Assembly: GCF_001277235.1 (NCBI RefSeq)
Contig: NZ_CP012266.1
Location: 310,001-374,000 of the forward strand
Origin: Cronobacter dublinensis subsp. dublinensis LMG 23823
GTDB taxonomy: Bacteria; Pseudomonadota; Gammaproteobacteria; Enterobacterales; Enterobacteriaceae
DNA: 64,000 bases
Reading direction: 5' to 3'
The translations under genes and the position numbers were made by a program. Positions 1 to 8,160 of the stretch are shown piece by piece (position 1 is the first letter of the stretch; every line of letters begins with the position of its first letter). The notes beneath the pieces were generated by a model, which saw only the letters and a program-made list of their open reading frames with translations, searched no databases and was not told where the DNA came from.

Positions 1-583
1 GCACGGGGTAAATCAGCAGCGTTTCGCTGGCGAAATCTTCCGGCGTCACCTGGGCTTTGGTCGCCAGCGGATGATCCGGCGCGACCACCAGACGCACTTC
101 AAAATCAAACATCGGCGAATAGTGCAGGCCGCTGCGCGGCAAGATGTCCGAGGTCAGCACCAGATCGAGTTCGTCCTGCTGCAGCGCGGGCTGCGGGTCA
201 AACGTCACGCCCGATTTGAAATCCATCTCCACCTGCGGCCAGCGCTGGCGAAACGCCTCCAGCGCCGGGGCCAGCCACTGAATGCAGCTGTGGCACTCAA
301 TCGCGATGCGCAGCCGCGTCTGCTGCGGTTCGTTGCACGCCTGCAACGCGCGGCTAATCTGCGGCAGCACCTGCGCTGCCAGCTGCAGCAGGATCTCGCC
401 CTGCGGCGTAAAGCGCAGCGGCTGGCTTTTACGCACAAACAGCCGGAAGCCAAGACGCTGCTCCAGATCGCTGAACTGGTGTGAAAGAGCCGATTGGGTC
501 TGATGCAGCGAGGCCGCCGCCGCCGCCAGCGAGCCGCAATTGCGCAGCGCCTGGAGCGTTCGCAGGTGTTTTATCTCGATCAT
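1..583 (-). CDS. metR: MetR, LysR-type regulator of methionine genes (3' end cut by window)
   Basis: LysR-family activator of metE and other methionine genes that responds to homocysteine. Only the first 194 codons are present; the rest lies left of base 1. The N-terminus begins MIEIKHLRTLQALRNCGSLA and forms the winged helix-turn-helix (about residues 1-60, including the SALSHQFSDLEQRLGF recognition segment). The start of the effector-binding domain follows. The gene is divergent from metE, the usual metR-metE layout. A TGAA-N5-TTCA sequence overlaps its start codon, consistent with autoregulation. Identity is inferred from sequence recall plus the metE neighbour. Confidence 0.95.
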   Translation of the reverse strand, partial: MIEIKHLRTLQALRNCGSLAAAAASLHQTQSALSHQFSDLEQRLGFRLFVRKSQPLRFTPQGEILLQLAAQVLPQISRALQACNEPQQTRLRIAIECHSCIQWLAPALEAFRQRWPQVEMDFKSGVTFDPQPALQQDELDLVLTSDILPRSGLHYSPMFDFEVRLVVAPDHPLATKAQVTPEDFASETLLIYPV

Positions 584-595
584 GAAAGTCCTTCA
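583..595. promoter_or_regulatory. MetR-type operator (TGAA-N5-TTCA)
   Basis: TGAAAGTCCTTCA matches the MetR consensus TGAA-N5-TTCA exactly. It overlaps the metR start codon and lies in the shared metR-metE control region, so it could serve both metE activation and metR autoregulation. A weaker half-match (TGAA followed by CATTT) begins near 604. Confidence 0.7.
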
Positions 596-646
596 CTTGG
601 CCATGAACATTTTGCGCTTGAGGAATATACAGTAACTGCCAATTAT

Positions 647-670
647 GGATGTGTAAACATCTGGACGTCC
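647..670. promoter_or_regulatory. Tandem MetJ boxes upstream of metE
   Basis: Three adjoining 8-mers in one register read GGATGTGT, AAACATCT and GGACGTCC. Against the MetJ box AGACGTCT they match at 5, 6 and 6 of 8 positions. Tandem imperfect met boxes are how MetJ with S-adenosylmethionine represses met genes. A plausible metE promoter (TTGAGG at 618-623, AATTAT at 641-646, spacer 17) lies just upstream, which would put the boxes over the transcription start. Confidence 0.65.
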
Positions 671-671
671 A

Positions 672-795
672 AATCCGTCGTCTTTCGAATTTCTGGTGCG
701 TTGGCTGCACTGGCTCGCCCCGGTCACTTACTTCAGTAAGCTCCCGGGGATTCCCCAGCTTGCCGCCTTCCCGAAATCCGAAATACACACGGATT
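672..795. repeat. ERIC element (intergenic repeat) in the metE leader
   Basis: A 124-bp near-perfect palindrome carries the ERIC core: GTCACTTAC, then AGTAAGCTCCCGGGGATTC, then TTGCCGCC. The outer arms pair: AATCCGT at 672-678 with ACGGATT at 789-795, and TTTCGAATTTC at 683-693 with GAAATCCGAAA at 773-783 (one mismatch). ERIC elements are non-coding enterobacterial repeats about 127 bp long, so this copy is nearly full length. It starts 1 bp after the last met box and ends 65 bp before the metE start. Confidence 0.9.
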
Positions 796-860
796 AATTA
801 AGAAGATCAGACGAACAGATTCATCTCCTGACGACTCATTCTTAAGAGAGGCAGAACATC

Positions 861-3122
861 ATGACTATCCATAATCACACCCTCGGTTTTCCCCGCGTCG
901 GCCTGCGTCGCGAACTGAAAAAAGCGCAAGAGAGCTACTGGGCGGGCAAGAGCACGCGTGAAGAGTTACTGGCGGTGGGCCGCGAGCTGCGCGCACGCCA
1001 CTGGGAGCAGCAAAAAGCGGCGGGAATCGATCTGCTGCCGGTGGGGGATTTCGCCTGGTACGATCATGTTCTGACCACCAGCCTGCTGCTCGGTAACGTT
1101 CCGGCGCGCCATCAGAACGCCGACGGCACCGTCGATATTGATACCCTGTTCCGCATTGGCCGTGGCCGCGCGCCAACCGGCGAGCCCGCCGCCGCTGCCG
1201 AAATGACGAAATGGTTTAACACCAACTATCACTACATGGTGCCGGAATTCACCAAAGGCCAGCAGTTTGCGCTGACCTGGACGCAGCTGCTGGACGAAGT
1301 GGACGAAGCGCTGGCGCTCGGCCACCACGTTAAGCCGGTGCTGCTGGGCCCGGTCACTTACCTGTGGCTTGGCAAAGTGAAGGGCGAACACTTTGATCGT
1401 CTCTCGCTGCTGAACGAGATCCTGCCTGTCTACCAGCAGGTGCTGGCGGAGCTTGCGAAGCGCGGCATCCAGTGGGTGCAGATTGACGAACCGGCGCTGG
1501 TGCTGGAGCTGCCGCAGGCGTGGCTTGAGGCGTTCAAACCGGCTTACGAGGCGCTGAAAGGCCAGACTAAACTGCTGCTCACCACCTATTTTGAAGGCGT
1601 GAGCGACAATCTCGACACTATCACCGCGCTGCCGGTGCAGGGGCTGCATGTTGACCTGGTGCACGGCCATGACGACGTGAACGAACTGCATCGTCGCCTG
1701 CCGCAGGAGTGGCTGCTCTCGGCGGGTGTGATTAACGGGCGTAACGTCTGGCGCGCCGATCTCAGCGAAAAATATGCGCAGTTGAAGGCGGTCGCCGGGC
1801 AGCGCGAACTTTGGGTCGGCTCTTCCTGCTCGCTGCTGCACAGCCCGATTGATCTCAGCGTCGAGACCCGTCTGGATGCCGAGGTGAAAAGCTGGTTTGC
1901 CTTCGCGCTGCAAAAATGTGAGGAGCTGGCGCTGCTGCGTGACGCGCTGAACAGCGGCGATACGGCGAAAATCGACCAGTGGAGCGCGCCGATCCAGGCC
2001 CGTAAACACTCGGCCCGCGTGCATAACCCGGCGGTGGCGGAGCGCCTGCAGGCGATTACTCCGCAGGACAGCCAGCGCGCCCATGCGTACCCGGTGCGCG
2101 CCGAAGCGCAGCGCGCCCGCTTTAACCTGCCGGACTGGCCGACCACGACGATTGGCTCTTTCCCGCAGACAACGGAAATTCGCGGCCTGCGTCTGGATTT
2201 CAAAAAGGGCAATCTGGATGCGGCAAACTACCGTACCGGCATCGCGGAACATATTAAACAGGCGATCGTCGAGCAGGAGCGTCTGGGCCTTGACGTGCTG
2301 GTGCACGGTGAAGCCGAGCGTAACGACATGGTGGAATATTTCGGCGAGCATCTCGATGGTTTCGTTTTCACCCAGAACGGCTGGGTGCAGAGCTACGGCT
2401 CCCGCTGCGTGAAGCCGCCGGTGGTGATTGGCGACATTAGCCGTCCGGCGCCGATTACGGTCGAGTGGGCGAAATACGCGCAGTCGCTGACCGACAAACC
2501 GGTGAAAGGGATGCTGACGGGCCCGGTAACGATCCTGTGCTGGTCGTTCCCGCGTGAGGATGTCTCTCGCGAAACCATCGCGAAACAGATTGCGCTGGCG
2601 CTGCGCGACGAAGTCGCGGACCTCGAAGCCGCAGGCATTGGCATTATCCAGATTGACGAACCGGCGCTGCGTGAAGGGCTGCCGCTTAAGCGCAGCGACT
2701 GGGACGCGTATCTCGCCTGGGGCGTGGAGGCGTTTCGTCTGAATGCCGCCGTCGCGAAGGACGATACCCAAATTCACACCCACATGTGTTATTGCGAGTT
2801 CAACGACATCATGGACTCTATCGCGGCGCTGGATGCGGACGTGATCACCATTGAAACGTCACGTTCAGATATGGAGCTACTGGAGTCGTTCGAAGAGTTT
2901 GAATACCCGAACGAAATCGGGCCGGGCGTGTACGACATTCACTCGCCGAACGTGCCGGACGTGGCGTGGATTGAAGCGCTGCTGAAGAAAGCCGCGCAGC
3001 GTATTCCGCAGGCGCGTCTGTGGGTGAACCCGGATTGCGGCCTGAAAACCCGCGGCTGGCCGGAGACCCGCGCGGCCCTTGCCAATATGGTGAAAGCGGC
3101 GCAGAACCTGCGTCAGGCGTAA
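861..3122 (+). CDS. metE: Cobalamin-independent methionine synthase MetE
   Basis: Cytosolic enzyme that transfers a methyl group from 5-methyltetrahydropteroyl-triglutamate to homocysteine, the last step of methionine synthesis. The protein is 753 residues, the same length as E. coli MetE, and is a double barrel. The C-terminal half keeps the zinc and homocysteine site: His641 and Cys643 (HMCYCEF), Glu665, and Cys726 (NPDCGLKTRGW). The start is ATG after AGAGAGG. Transcription is probably activated by MetR and repressed by MetJ. The gene is unusual in having an ERIC element in its leader, and a REP pair follows its stop codon. Confidence 0.98.
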   Translation: MTIHNHTLGFPRVGLRRELKKAQESYWAGKSTREELLAVGRELRARHWEQQKAAGIDLLPVGDFAWYDHVLTTSLLLGNVPARHQNADGTVDIDTLFRIGRGRAPTGEPAAAAEMTKWFNTNYHYMVPEFTKGQQFALTWTQLLDEVDEALALGHHVKPVLLGPVTYLWLGKVKGEHFDRLSLLNEILPVYQQVLAELAKRGIQWVQIDEPALVLELPQAWLEAFKPAYEALKGQTKLLLTTYFEGVSDNLDTITALPVQGLHVDLVHGHDDVNELHRRLPQEWLLSAGVINGRNVWRADLSEKYAQLKAVAGQRELWVGSSCSLLHSPIDLSVETRLDAEVKSWFAFALQKCEELALLRDALNSGDTAKIDQWSAPIQARKHSARVHNPAVAERLQAITPQDSQRAHAYPVRAEAQRARFNLPDWPTTTIGSFPQTTEIRGLRLDFKKGNLDAANYRTGIAEHIKQAIVEQERLGLDVLVHGEAERNDMVEYFGEHLDGFVFTQNGWVQSYGSRCVKPPVVIGDISRPAPITVEWAKYAQSLTDKPVKGMLTGPVTILCWSFPREDVSRETIAKQIALALRDEVADLEAAGIGIIQIDEPALREGLPLKRSDWDAYLAWGVEAFRLNAAVAKDDTQIHTHMCYCEFNDIMDSIAALDADVITIETSRSDMELLESFEEFEYPNEIGPGVYDIHSPNVPDVAWIEALLKKAAQRIPQARLWVNPDCGLKTRGWPETRAALANMVKAAQNLRQA

Positions 3123-3152
3123 CCGGTGTAATGATGTGATGTAGTGATGATA

Positions 3153-3232
3153 GCGGGCGGCGCTTCGCTTACCCGCCCTACGAAAAACAGCTTTCACATC
3201 TATGTAGGGCGGATAAGCGCAGCGCACCCGCC
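3153..3232. repeat. Pair of inverted REP sequences (BIME)
   Basis: Two REP-type palindromes, at 3153-3182 and 3204-3232, are in inverted orientation and separated by about 21 bp. The first contains GCGGGCGG ... CCGCCCTAC. The second starts GTAGGGCGGATAAGCGC and ends ACCCGCC. They lie between the metE stop and the shared terminator. REP pairs commonly protect mRNA 3' ends. Confidence 0.85.
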
Positions 3233-3254
3233 ATGTATCCCATCGCCACACGCA

Positions 3255-3284
3255 AAAAATCGCCCGGCTCACCGGGCGATTTTC
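3255..3284. terminator. Bidirectional terminator between metE and ysgA
   Basis: Stem ATCGCCCGG / CCGGGCGAT with a CTCA loop is flanked by an A-run on the left and TTTTCTT on the right. It can end metE transcripts (+) and ysgA transcripts (-). Confidence 0.85.
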
Positions 3285-4103
3285 TTATCCTTTCTTACCA
3301 CCGTATGTCTGAAACCACGCCAGCATCCGCTCCCAGCCATCTTTCGCGGATGCCTCGTGGTAACTCGGGCGATAATCGGCGTTAAACGCGTGGCCCGCGT
3401 CCGGGTAAACCACGATCTCCGCACTGGCATTCGCCGCGCGCAGGGCATGGCGCATAGTCTCCACGCTTTCCAGCGGAATGCCGGTATCCTGCGCGCCATA
3501 CAGGCCCAGCACCGGCGCGGTAAGATCGGTCGCGATATCCACCGGATGTTTCGGCGAGTTCAGCGTCTTATCGCCGAGAAGCTTGCCATACCAGGCCACC
3601 GCGGCTTTCAGCTGCGGATTATGCGCGGCATACAGCCAGGCAATGCGACCGCCCCAGCAGAAGCCCGTCAGCGTAAGACGATGCGCGTCGCCGCCGTTGC
3701 GCGACGCCCAGCTTGCGACATGGTCTAAATCCGCCAGCACCTGCGCATCCGGTACTTTCGAAACCAGATTGCTTATCAGCGACGCGATATCCTCATAGTC
3801 ATTCGGATCGCCCTGACGGAAATAGAGCTCCGGCGCCACCGCCAGATAGCCTTCCAGCGCCAGGCGACGGCAGATATCGCGAATATGTTCATGCACGCCG
3901 AAAATCTCCTGCACCACGATTACCACCGGCAGCGGGCCGTCGACCTCGCGCGGGCGGGCGTGATAAGCCGGCATATTTTCGCCCTGTGTCGGGATCGAGG
4001 TTTCGCCCGCGATAATGGCATCCTGCGGCGTATGAACTACCGTTGAAGCGACAGGGGAGACCGCAGCGGCAAAGCCCGCCGGATGGTCAGTTGTGTTGGT
4101 CAT
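3285..4103 (-). CDS. ysgA: YsgA, dienelactone hydrolase family protein
   Basis: An alpha/beta hydrolase of the dienelactone hydrolase family; its natural substrate is not established. The protein is 272 residues. Catalytic residues of the family are visible: Cys149 in GFCWGG (the nucleophile), Asp206 in GAQD, and His238 in AGHAF, with the QEIFG motif (Glu66) that tunes the nucleophile. The start was placed at 4103 because GGAGA lies 7 bp upstream and the protein then begins MTNTTDHPAGF; a longer frame to 4238 has no support. It sits between metE and udp, as in E. coli. No clear signal peptide is seen, so it is probably cytosolic. Confidence 0.9.
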   Translation of the reverse strand: MTNTTDHPAGFAAAVSPVASTVVHTPQDAIIAGETSIPTQGENMPAYHARPREVDGPLPVVIVVQEIFGVHEHIRDICRRLALEGYLAVAPELYFRQGDPNDYEDIASLISNLVSKVPDAQVLADLDHVASWASRNGGDAHRLTLTGFCWGGRIAWLYAAHNPQLKAAVAWYGKLLGDKTLNSPKHPVDIATDLTAPVLGLYGAQDTGIPLESVETMRHALRAANASAEIVVYPDAGHAFNADYRPSYHEASAKDGWERMLAWFQTYGGKKG

Positions 4104-4223
4104 GGCATTCTCCGTACCCGTTATTGTTTTAGCGCGTCCGATAACTATAGCCTGCAGGCGGCGGGAGTGGGTGTGGCAAACCTCGGCATTAAAGAGCCGT
4201 GATCGCGCTTTTCGGGTTGTGAA

Positions 4224-4239
4224 TGTGATCGCTATCACG
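4224..4239 (+). promoter_or_regulatory. CRP site, distal, upstream of udp
   Basis: TGTGATCGCTATCACG fits the CRP consensus TGTGA-N6-TCACA with one mismatch. Its centre (4231.5) is exactly 52 bp upstream of the second CRP-like site. That is the spacing known for the CRP/CytR-controlled udp promoter of E. coli (-93.5 and -41.5). Confidence 0.8.
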
Positions 4240-4275
4240 AAATAATGGAAAATTAATGCAACTCCTTTCTTTTGA

Positions 4276-4291
4276 AGTGAATCCGGTCACG
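4276..4291 (+). promoter_or_regulatory. CRP site, proximal, upstream of udp
   Basis: AGTGA-ATCCGG-TCACG is a CRP-like half-site pair. A class II position at -41.5 predicts a start near 4325, and the sequence CTGTAAAGT just upstream of that could serve as the -10. CytR is expected to bind between the two CRP sites, but no CytR site was identified by eye. Confidence 0.65.
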
Positions 4292-4363
4292 AAAAACGCC
4301 GGAAAGGTTCTGTAAAGTACCGTTTTGCTTCTCCTGACAAACCGACCCACAGAGGAGTCACCT

Positions 4364-5119
4364 ATGTCTGATGTTTTTCACCTCGGCCTTAAAAAAAGCG
4401 ATCTTCAGGGTGCAGAGCTTGCGATTGTTCCCGGCGACCCGGAGCGAGTGGAAAAGATCGCCGCGCTGATGGATAAGCCGGTTAAACTGGCCTCCCACCG
4501 TGAATTCACCTCCTGGCGCGCCGAGCTTGACGGCAAAGCGGTCATTATTTGCTCCACCGGCATCGGCGGCCCGTCGACCTCTATCGCTGTTGAAGAACTG
4601 GCGCAGCTCGGCATCCGCACCTTCTTGCGCGTGGGCACCACCGGTGCCATCCAGCCGCACATCAACGTCGGCGACGTGCTGGTCACCACCGCGTCGGTAC
4701 GCCTTGACGGCGCCAGCCTGCACTTCGCACCGATGGAATACCCGGCGGTTGCCGATTTCGCCTGCACCACCGCGCTGGTGGAAGCCGCGAAAGCCGTTGG
4801 CGCCACCACGCACATCGGCGTGACCGCGTCTTCCGACACCTTCTATCCAGGCCAGGAGCGTTACGACACCTTCTCCGGCCGCGTGGTGAGCCGCTTTAAC
4901 GGCTCCATGAAAGAGTGGCAGTCGATGGGCGTGATGAACTATGAAATGGAATCCGCTACGCTGCTGACCATGTGTTCAAGCCAGGGCCTGCGTGCCGGGA
5001 TGGTGGCGGGCGTTATCGTCAATCGCACCCAGCAAGAGATCCCGAACGCGGAAACCATGAAACAAACCGAAAGCCACGCGGTGAAAATTGTGGTGGAAGC
5101 GGCGCGCCGTCTTCTCTGA
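4364..5119 (+). CDS. udp: Uridine phosphorylase
   Basis: Cytosolic enzyme of pyrimidine salvage that cleaves uridine with phosphate to uracil and ribose-1-phosphate. The protein is 251 residues of the PNP/UDP phosphorylase family; E. coli Udp is 253. The phosphate-binding GDPERV near the N-terminus, STGIGGPS, and the nucleoside-site NYEMESATL are all intact. The start ATG at 4364 was chosen over an in-frame upstream ATG (4325) because it follows GAGG and gives the family's normal N-terminus, MSDVFHLGL. Two CRP sites upstream indicate cAMP-CRP control. Confidence 0.98.
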   Translation: MSDVFHLGLKKSDLQGAELAIVPGDPERVEKIAALMDKPVKLASHREFTSWRAELDGKAVIICSTGIGGPSTSIAVEELAQLGIRTFLRVGTTGAIQPHINVGDVLVTTASVRLDGASLHFAPMEYPAVADFACTTALVEAAKAVGATTHIGVTASSDTFYPGQERYDTFSGRVVSRFNGSMKEWQSMGVMNYEMESATLLTMCSSQGLRAGMVAGVIVNRTQQEIPNAETMKQTESHAVKIVVEAARRLL

Positions 5120-5130
5120 TCGTTCCTTTC

Positions 5131-5155
5131 AGGCCGGCACTCTGCCGGCCTTTTT
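5131..5155 (+). terminator. Terminator of udp
   Basis: Stem AGGCCGGC / GCCGGCCT with loop ACTCT is followed by TTTTT, 12 bp after the udp stop. Confidence 0.92.
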
Positions 5156-5261
5156 GCGTAATGTCTCGCAGGAATAACGCGCCTTACAGAAAAACGCTTT
5201 TCCTCTGGAATTATGTACAGCACAATCCTCTCTGGCGTAATGCGCGGTTCAGGCAGGAGGC

Positions 5262-6698
5262 GTGGTGGAAATTTCATATCTGGTGTTAGCGGTGGTCGCG
5301 CTGGCGGGCGTTGCGGTAGGCTGGCTCATGTCGGGCCTGCGCACGGCCCAACAGAAAGCGGAGCTGCTGGCGGAGCAGCGCGATATCTATGGCGAGCTAA
5401 GCGCCGCTCGCGAGGCGCTGGCGCATAACCAGCACTGGCGCGACGAATGCGAGCTGCTTAATAACGAGCTGCGCAACCTGCGTGAAATCAACAGTTCGCT
5501 GGAATCCGATCTGCGCGAAGTCACTACGCGGCTTGAAGCCACGCAGGTGCATGCCGAAGAAAAGCTGCGCCAGATGATGAGCAGCGAACAACGCCTTAGC
5601 GAACAGTTTGAAAACCTCGCCAACCGTATTTTTGAGCAGAGCCGTCGCCAGGTCGACGAGCAAAACCGCCAGAGCCTTAATGGCCTGCTGTCGCCGCTGC
5701 GTGAGCAGCTCGACGGCTTTCGCCGCCAGGTGCAGGAAAGCTTCGGGCAGGAGGCGCGCGAGCGCCACACACTTGCCCACGAAATCCGCAATCTTCAGCA
5801 GCTGAATGCGCAAATGGCGCAGGAAGCCATCAACCTGACGCGCGCGTTAAAAGGCGACAACAAAGCCCAGGGCAATTGGGGCGAAGTGGTGCTTGCCCGT
5901 GTGCTGGAGGCCTCAGGCCTGCGCGAAGGGCATGAGTATGAAACGCAGGTCAATATTCAGCTTGCCGACCGCAGCCGCATGCAGCCGGACGTCATTGTTC
6001 GTCTGCCGCAGGGCAAGGATGTGGTGATTGACGCTAAAATGACCCTCGTGGCCTACGAGCGTTATTTCAACGCGGAGGATGACTACAGCCGCGATCTGGC
6101 CATCAACGAGCATATCGCCGCAATCCGTAACCATATCCGGCTTCTCGGCCGCAAGGATTACCAGCAACTGCCTGGGCTTCGCACGCTGGATTACGTGCTG
6201 ATGTTTATCCCGGTCGAGCCCGCATTTTTACTGGCTATCGATAAACAGCCGGAGCTCATCAGCGAGGCGTTAAAAAACAATATTATGCTGGTGAGCCCGA
6301 CCACGCTGCTGGTGGCGCTGCGCACCATTTCTAACCTCTGGCGTTATGAGCATCAAAGCCGCAACGCCCAGCAGATAGCCGATCGCGCGAGCCGCCTGTA
6401 CGACAAAATGCGGCTGTTCGTGGACGACATGAGCGCCATCGGTCAGAACCTCGACAAAGCCAGCGACAGCTACCGGCAGGCGATGAAAAAGCTCACCACC
6501 GGGCGCGGCAATCTGCTCGCGCAGGCGGAGGCGTTCCGCGGGATGGGCGTCGAGGTGAAGCGCGAGATTAATCCGGATTTGGTCGAACAGGCGACGCAGG
6601 ACGAAGAGGCGTTTGCGCTCCCCGATGCCGACGCGCTTACTAACGCTCCCGATGAAAACAGCCACTTAGCGGCGTTTCGCGTCGCGGGCGAGCGCTGA
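5262..6698 (+). CDS. rmuC: RmuC, DNA recombination limiting protein
   Basis: RmuC limits recombination at inverted repeats; it has a nuclease-like core fold but its biochemistry is not settled. The protein is 478 residues. One membrane helix (about residues 3-23, ISYLVLAVVALAGVAVGWL) precedes a long coiled coil (about 25-200), and then the conserved RmuC domain with QGNWGEVVL and DVVIDAKM. The start is GTG preceded by CAGGAGG; a second GTG follows directly and could also be used. It lies between udp and ubiE as in E. coli. The C-terminal tail is acidic and variable. Confidence 0.95.
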   Translation: MVEISYLVLAVVALAGVAVGWLMSGLRTAQQKAELLAEQRDIYGELSAAREALAHNQHWRDECELLNNELRNLREINSSLESDLREVTTRLEATQVHAEEKLRQMMSSEQRLSEQFENLANRIFEQSRRQVDEQNRQSLNGLLSPLREQLDGFRRQVQESFGQEARERHTLAHEIRNLQQLNAQMAQEAINLTRALKGDNKAQGNWGEVVLARVLEASGLREGHEYETQVNIQLADRSRMQPDVIVRLPQGKDVVIDAKMTLVAYERYFNAEDDYSRDLAINEHIAAIRNHIRLLGRKDYQQLPGLRTLDYVLMFIPVEPAFLLAIDKQPELISEALKNNIMLVSPTTLLVALRTISNLWRYEHQSRNAQQIADRASRLYDKMRLFVDDMSAIGQNLDKASDSYRQAMKKLTTGRGNLLAQAEAFRGMGVEVKREINPDLVEQATQDEEAFALPDADALTNAPDENSHLAAFRVAGER

Positions 6699-6787
6699 GC
6701 GGCGCGGCAATGCCGCCTTGAATCGTAGGGCAATTGCGGCCAATCTGTTACACTTCACAAACATTTCCTTGATAAGCAGGCACTGAG

Positions 6788-7543
6788 ATGGTTGAAGATT
6801 CACAAGATACAACGCACTTTGGCTTTCAGACCGTAGCGAAAGAGCAAAAAGCGGATATGGTGGCGCAGGTCTTCCACTCCGTGGCGGCGAAATATGATGT
6901 CATGAACGACCTGATGTCGTTTGGCATTCATCGTCTGTGGAAGCGCTTCACTATCGATTGCAGCGGCGTGCGTCGCGGCCAGAAGGTGCTAGACCTGGCG
7001 GGCGGCACCGGCGATCTGACCGCCAAATTTTCCCGTCTGGTGGGCGAGAGCGGCAAAGTCGTACTCGCCGATATCAACGACTCCATGCTGAAAATGGGCC
7101 GCGAAAAGCTGCGTAATACCGGCATCGTCGGCAACGTCGAGTATGTTCAGGCTAATGCAGAAGCGCTGCCGTTCCCGGATAACACCTTTGACTGCATCAC
7201 TATCTCCTTCGGCCTGCGTAACGTCACCGATAAAGAAAAAGCGCTGCGCTCCATGTTTCGCGTGCTGAAGCCGGGTGGTCGTCTGCTGGTGCTGGAGTTC
7301 TCCAAACCGGTATTTGAGCCGCTGAACAAAGCGTATGACGCTTACTCTTTCCATATTCTGCCGCGCGTTGGCGAACTGGTGGCTAAAGACGCTGGCAGCT
7401 ATCGTTATCTCGCCGAATCTATCCGCATGCATCCTGATCAGGAAACCCTGAAGGCGATGATGAACGACGCGGGCTTTGAGAACGTCAACTACTACAACAT
7501 GACCGGCGGGATCGTAGCGCTGCATCGCGGCTACAAATTCTGA
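6788..7543 (+). CDS. ubiE: UbiE, ubiquinone/menaquinone C-methyltransferase
   Basis: SAM-dependent methyltransferase that methylates both the ubiquinone precursor (2-polyprenyl-6-methoxy-1,4-benzoquinol) and demethylmenaquinol. The protein is 251 residues, the usual length. The SAM-binding motif VLDLAGGTGDLT is near residues 67-78, with ADIN and ISFGLRNV further on. It is the first gene of a tight ubiE-ubiJ-ubiB run (11 bp to ubiJ, then a 4-bp overlap), so the three are probably co-transcribed and supply the quinone pool. Confidence 0.98.
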   Translation: MVEDSQDTTHFGFQTVAKEQKADMVAQVFHSVAAKYDVMNDLMSFGIHRLWKRFTIDCSGVRRGQKVLDLAGGTGDLTAKFSRLVGESGKVVLADINDSMLKMGREKLRNTGIVGNVEYVQANAEALPFPDNTFDCITISFGLRNVTDKEKALRSMFRVLKPGGRLLVLEFSKPVFEPLNKAYDAYSFHILPRVGELVAKDAGSYRYLAESIRMHPDQETLKAMMNDAGFENVNYYNMTGGIVALHRGYKF

Positions 7544-7554
7544 GGAGGTGCCGG

Positions 7555-8160
7555 ATGCGTTTCACTCCGCTAATGATGGCAGGCATTGAAGGCGCGCTGA
7601 ACACGTTCCTGTATCGCGAGAGCGCGCTGAAAGCGCCGCGCCAGCGCCTGCAGGGCAAGGTACTGCGCGTGACGCTTGAAGAGATTTCCACGCCGCTGGT
7701 GCTGGTGTTCAGCGAGCAGCAACTGGATGTGCTCAGCAAATGGGAAGGCGAGGCGGATTGTACCGTCATCACCCGGCTTTCCGTGTTGCCGAAACTGCAG
7801 GACCGCCAGCAGCTGACCGCGCTTATCCGCAGCGGCGAGCTGGAAGTGCAGGGCGATTTGCAGGTGGTGCAGAATTTCGTCGCGCTGATGGATATGGCCG
7901 AGTTTGACCCTGCCGGATTGCTGGCACCGTGGGTCGGAGATATCGCGGCGGAAGGCATTGGTCGTGTAATGCGTCGTGGCGGGCAACTGCTGCAAAAAGG
8001 CTTTACGCGCAATCAGCAAAATCTTGCGCAAGCGATGACAGAAGAGTGGCGCGTCGCGCCGGGCGCGCTGGAAGTCGCCTGGTTTGCCGAAGAGATTTCG
8101 GCTATCGAGCGCAGCCTGGAAGGATTAACCAAACGGTTGGATAAACTGGAGGGCAAATGA
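7555..8160 (+). CDS. ubiJ: UbiJ, accessory factor for ubiquinone biosynthesis
   Basis: Non-enzymatic factor needed for aerobic ubiquinone synthesis; with UbiK it helps the Ubi metabolon handle its lipid intermediates. The protein is 201 residues. An SCP2-like lipid-binding domain occupies about residues 15-115, and a charged C-terminal coiled coil ends IERSLEGLTKRLDKLEGK. It has a good ribosome site (GAGGAGG) 11 bp after ubiE and overlaps ubiB by ATGA, indicating translational coupling. Confidence 0.95.
   Translation: MRFTPLMMAGIEGALNTFLYRESALKAPRQRLQGKVLRVTLEEISTPLVLVFSEQQLDVLSKWEGEADCTVITRLSVLPKLQDRQQLTALIRSGELEVQGDLQVVQNFVALMDMAEFDPAGLLAPWVGDIAAEGIGRVMRRGGQLLQKGFTRNQQNLAQAMTEEWRVAPGALEVAWFAEEISAIERSLEGLTKRLDKLEGK

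Noticed and set aside
966..2783. 605-codon minus-strand frame inside metE
   Set aside because: Antisense shadow of metE, rich in Arg, Gln and His as expected of complemented GC-rich codons.
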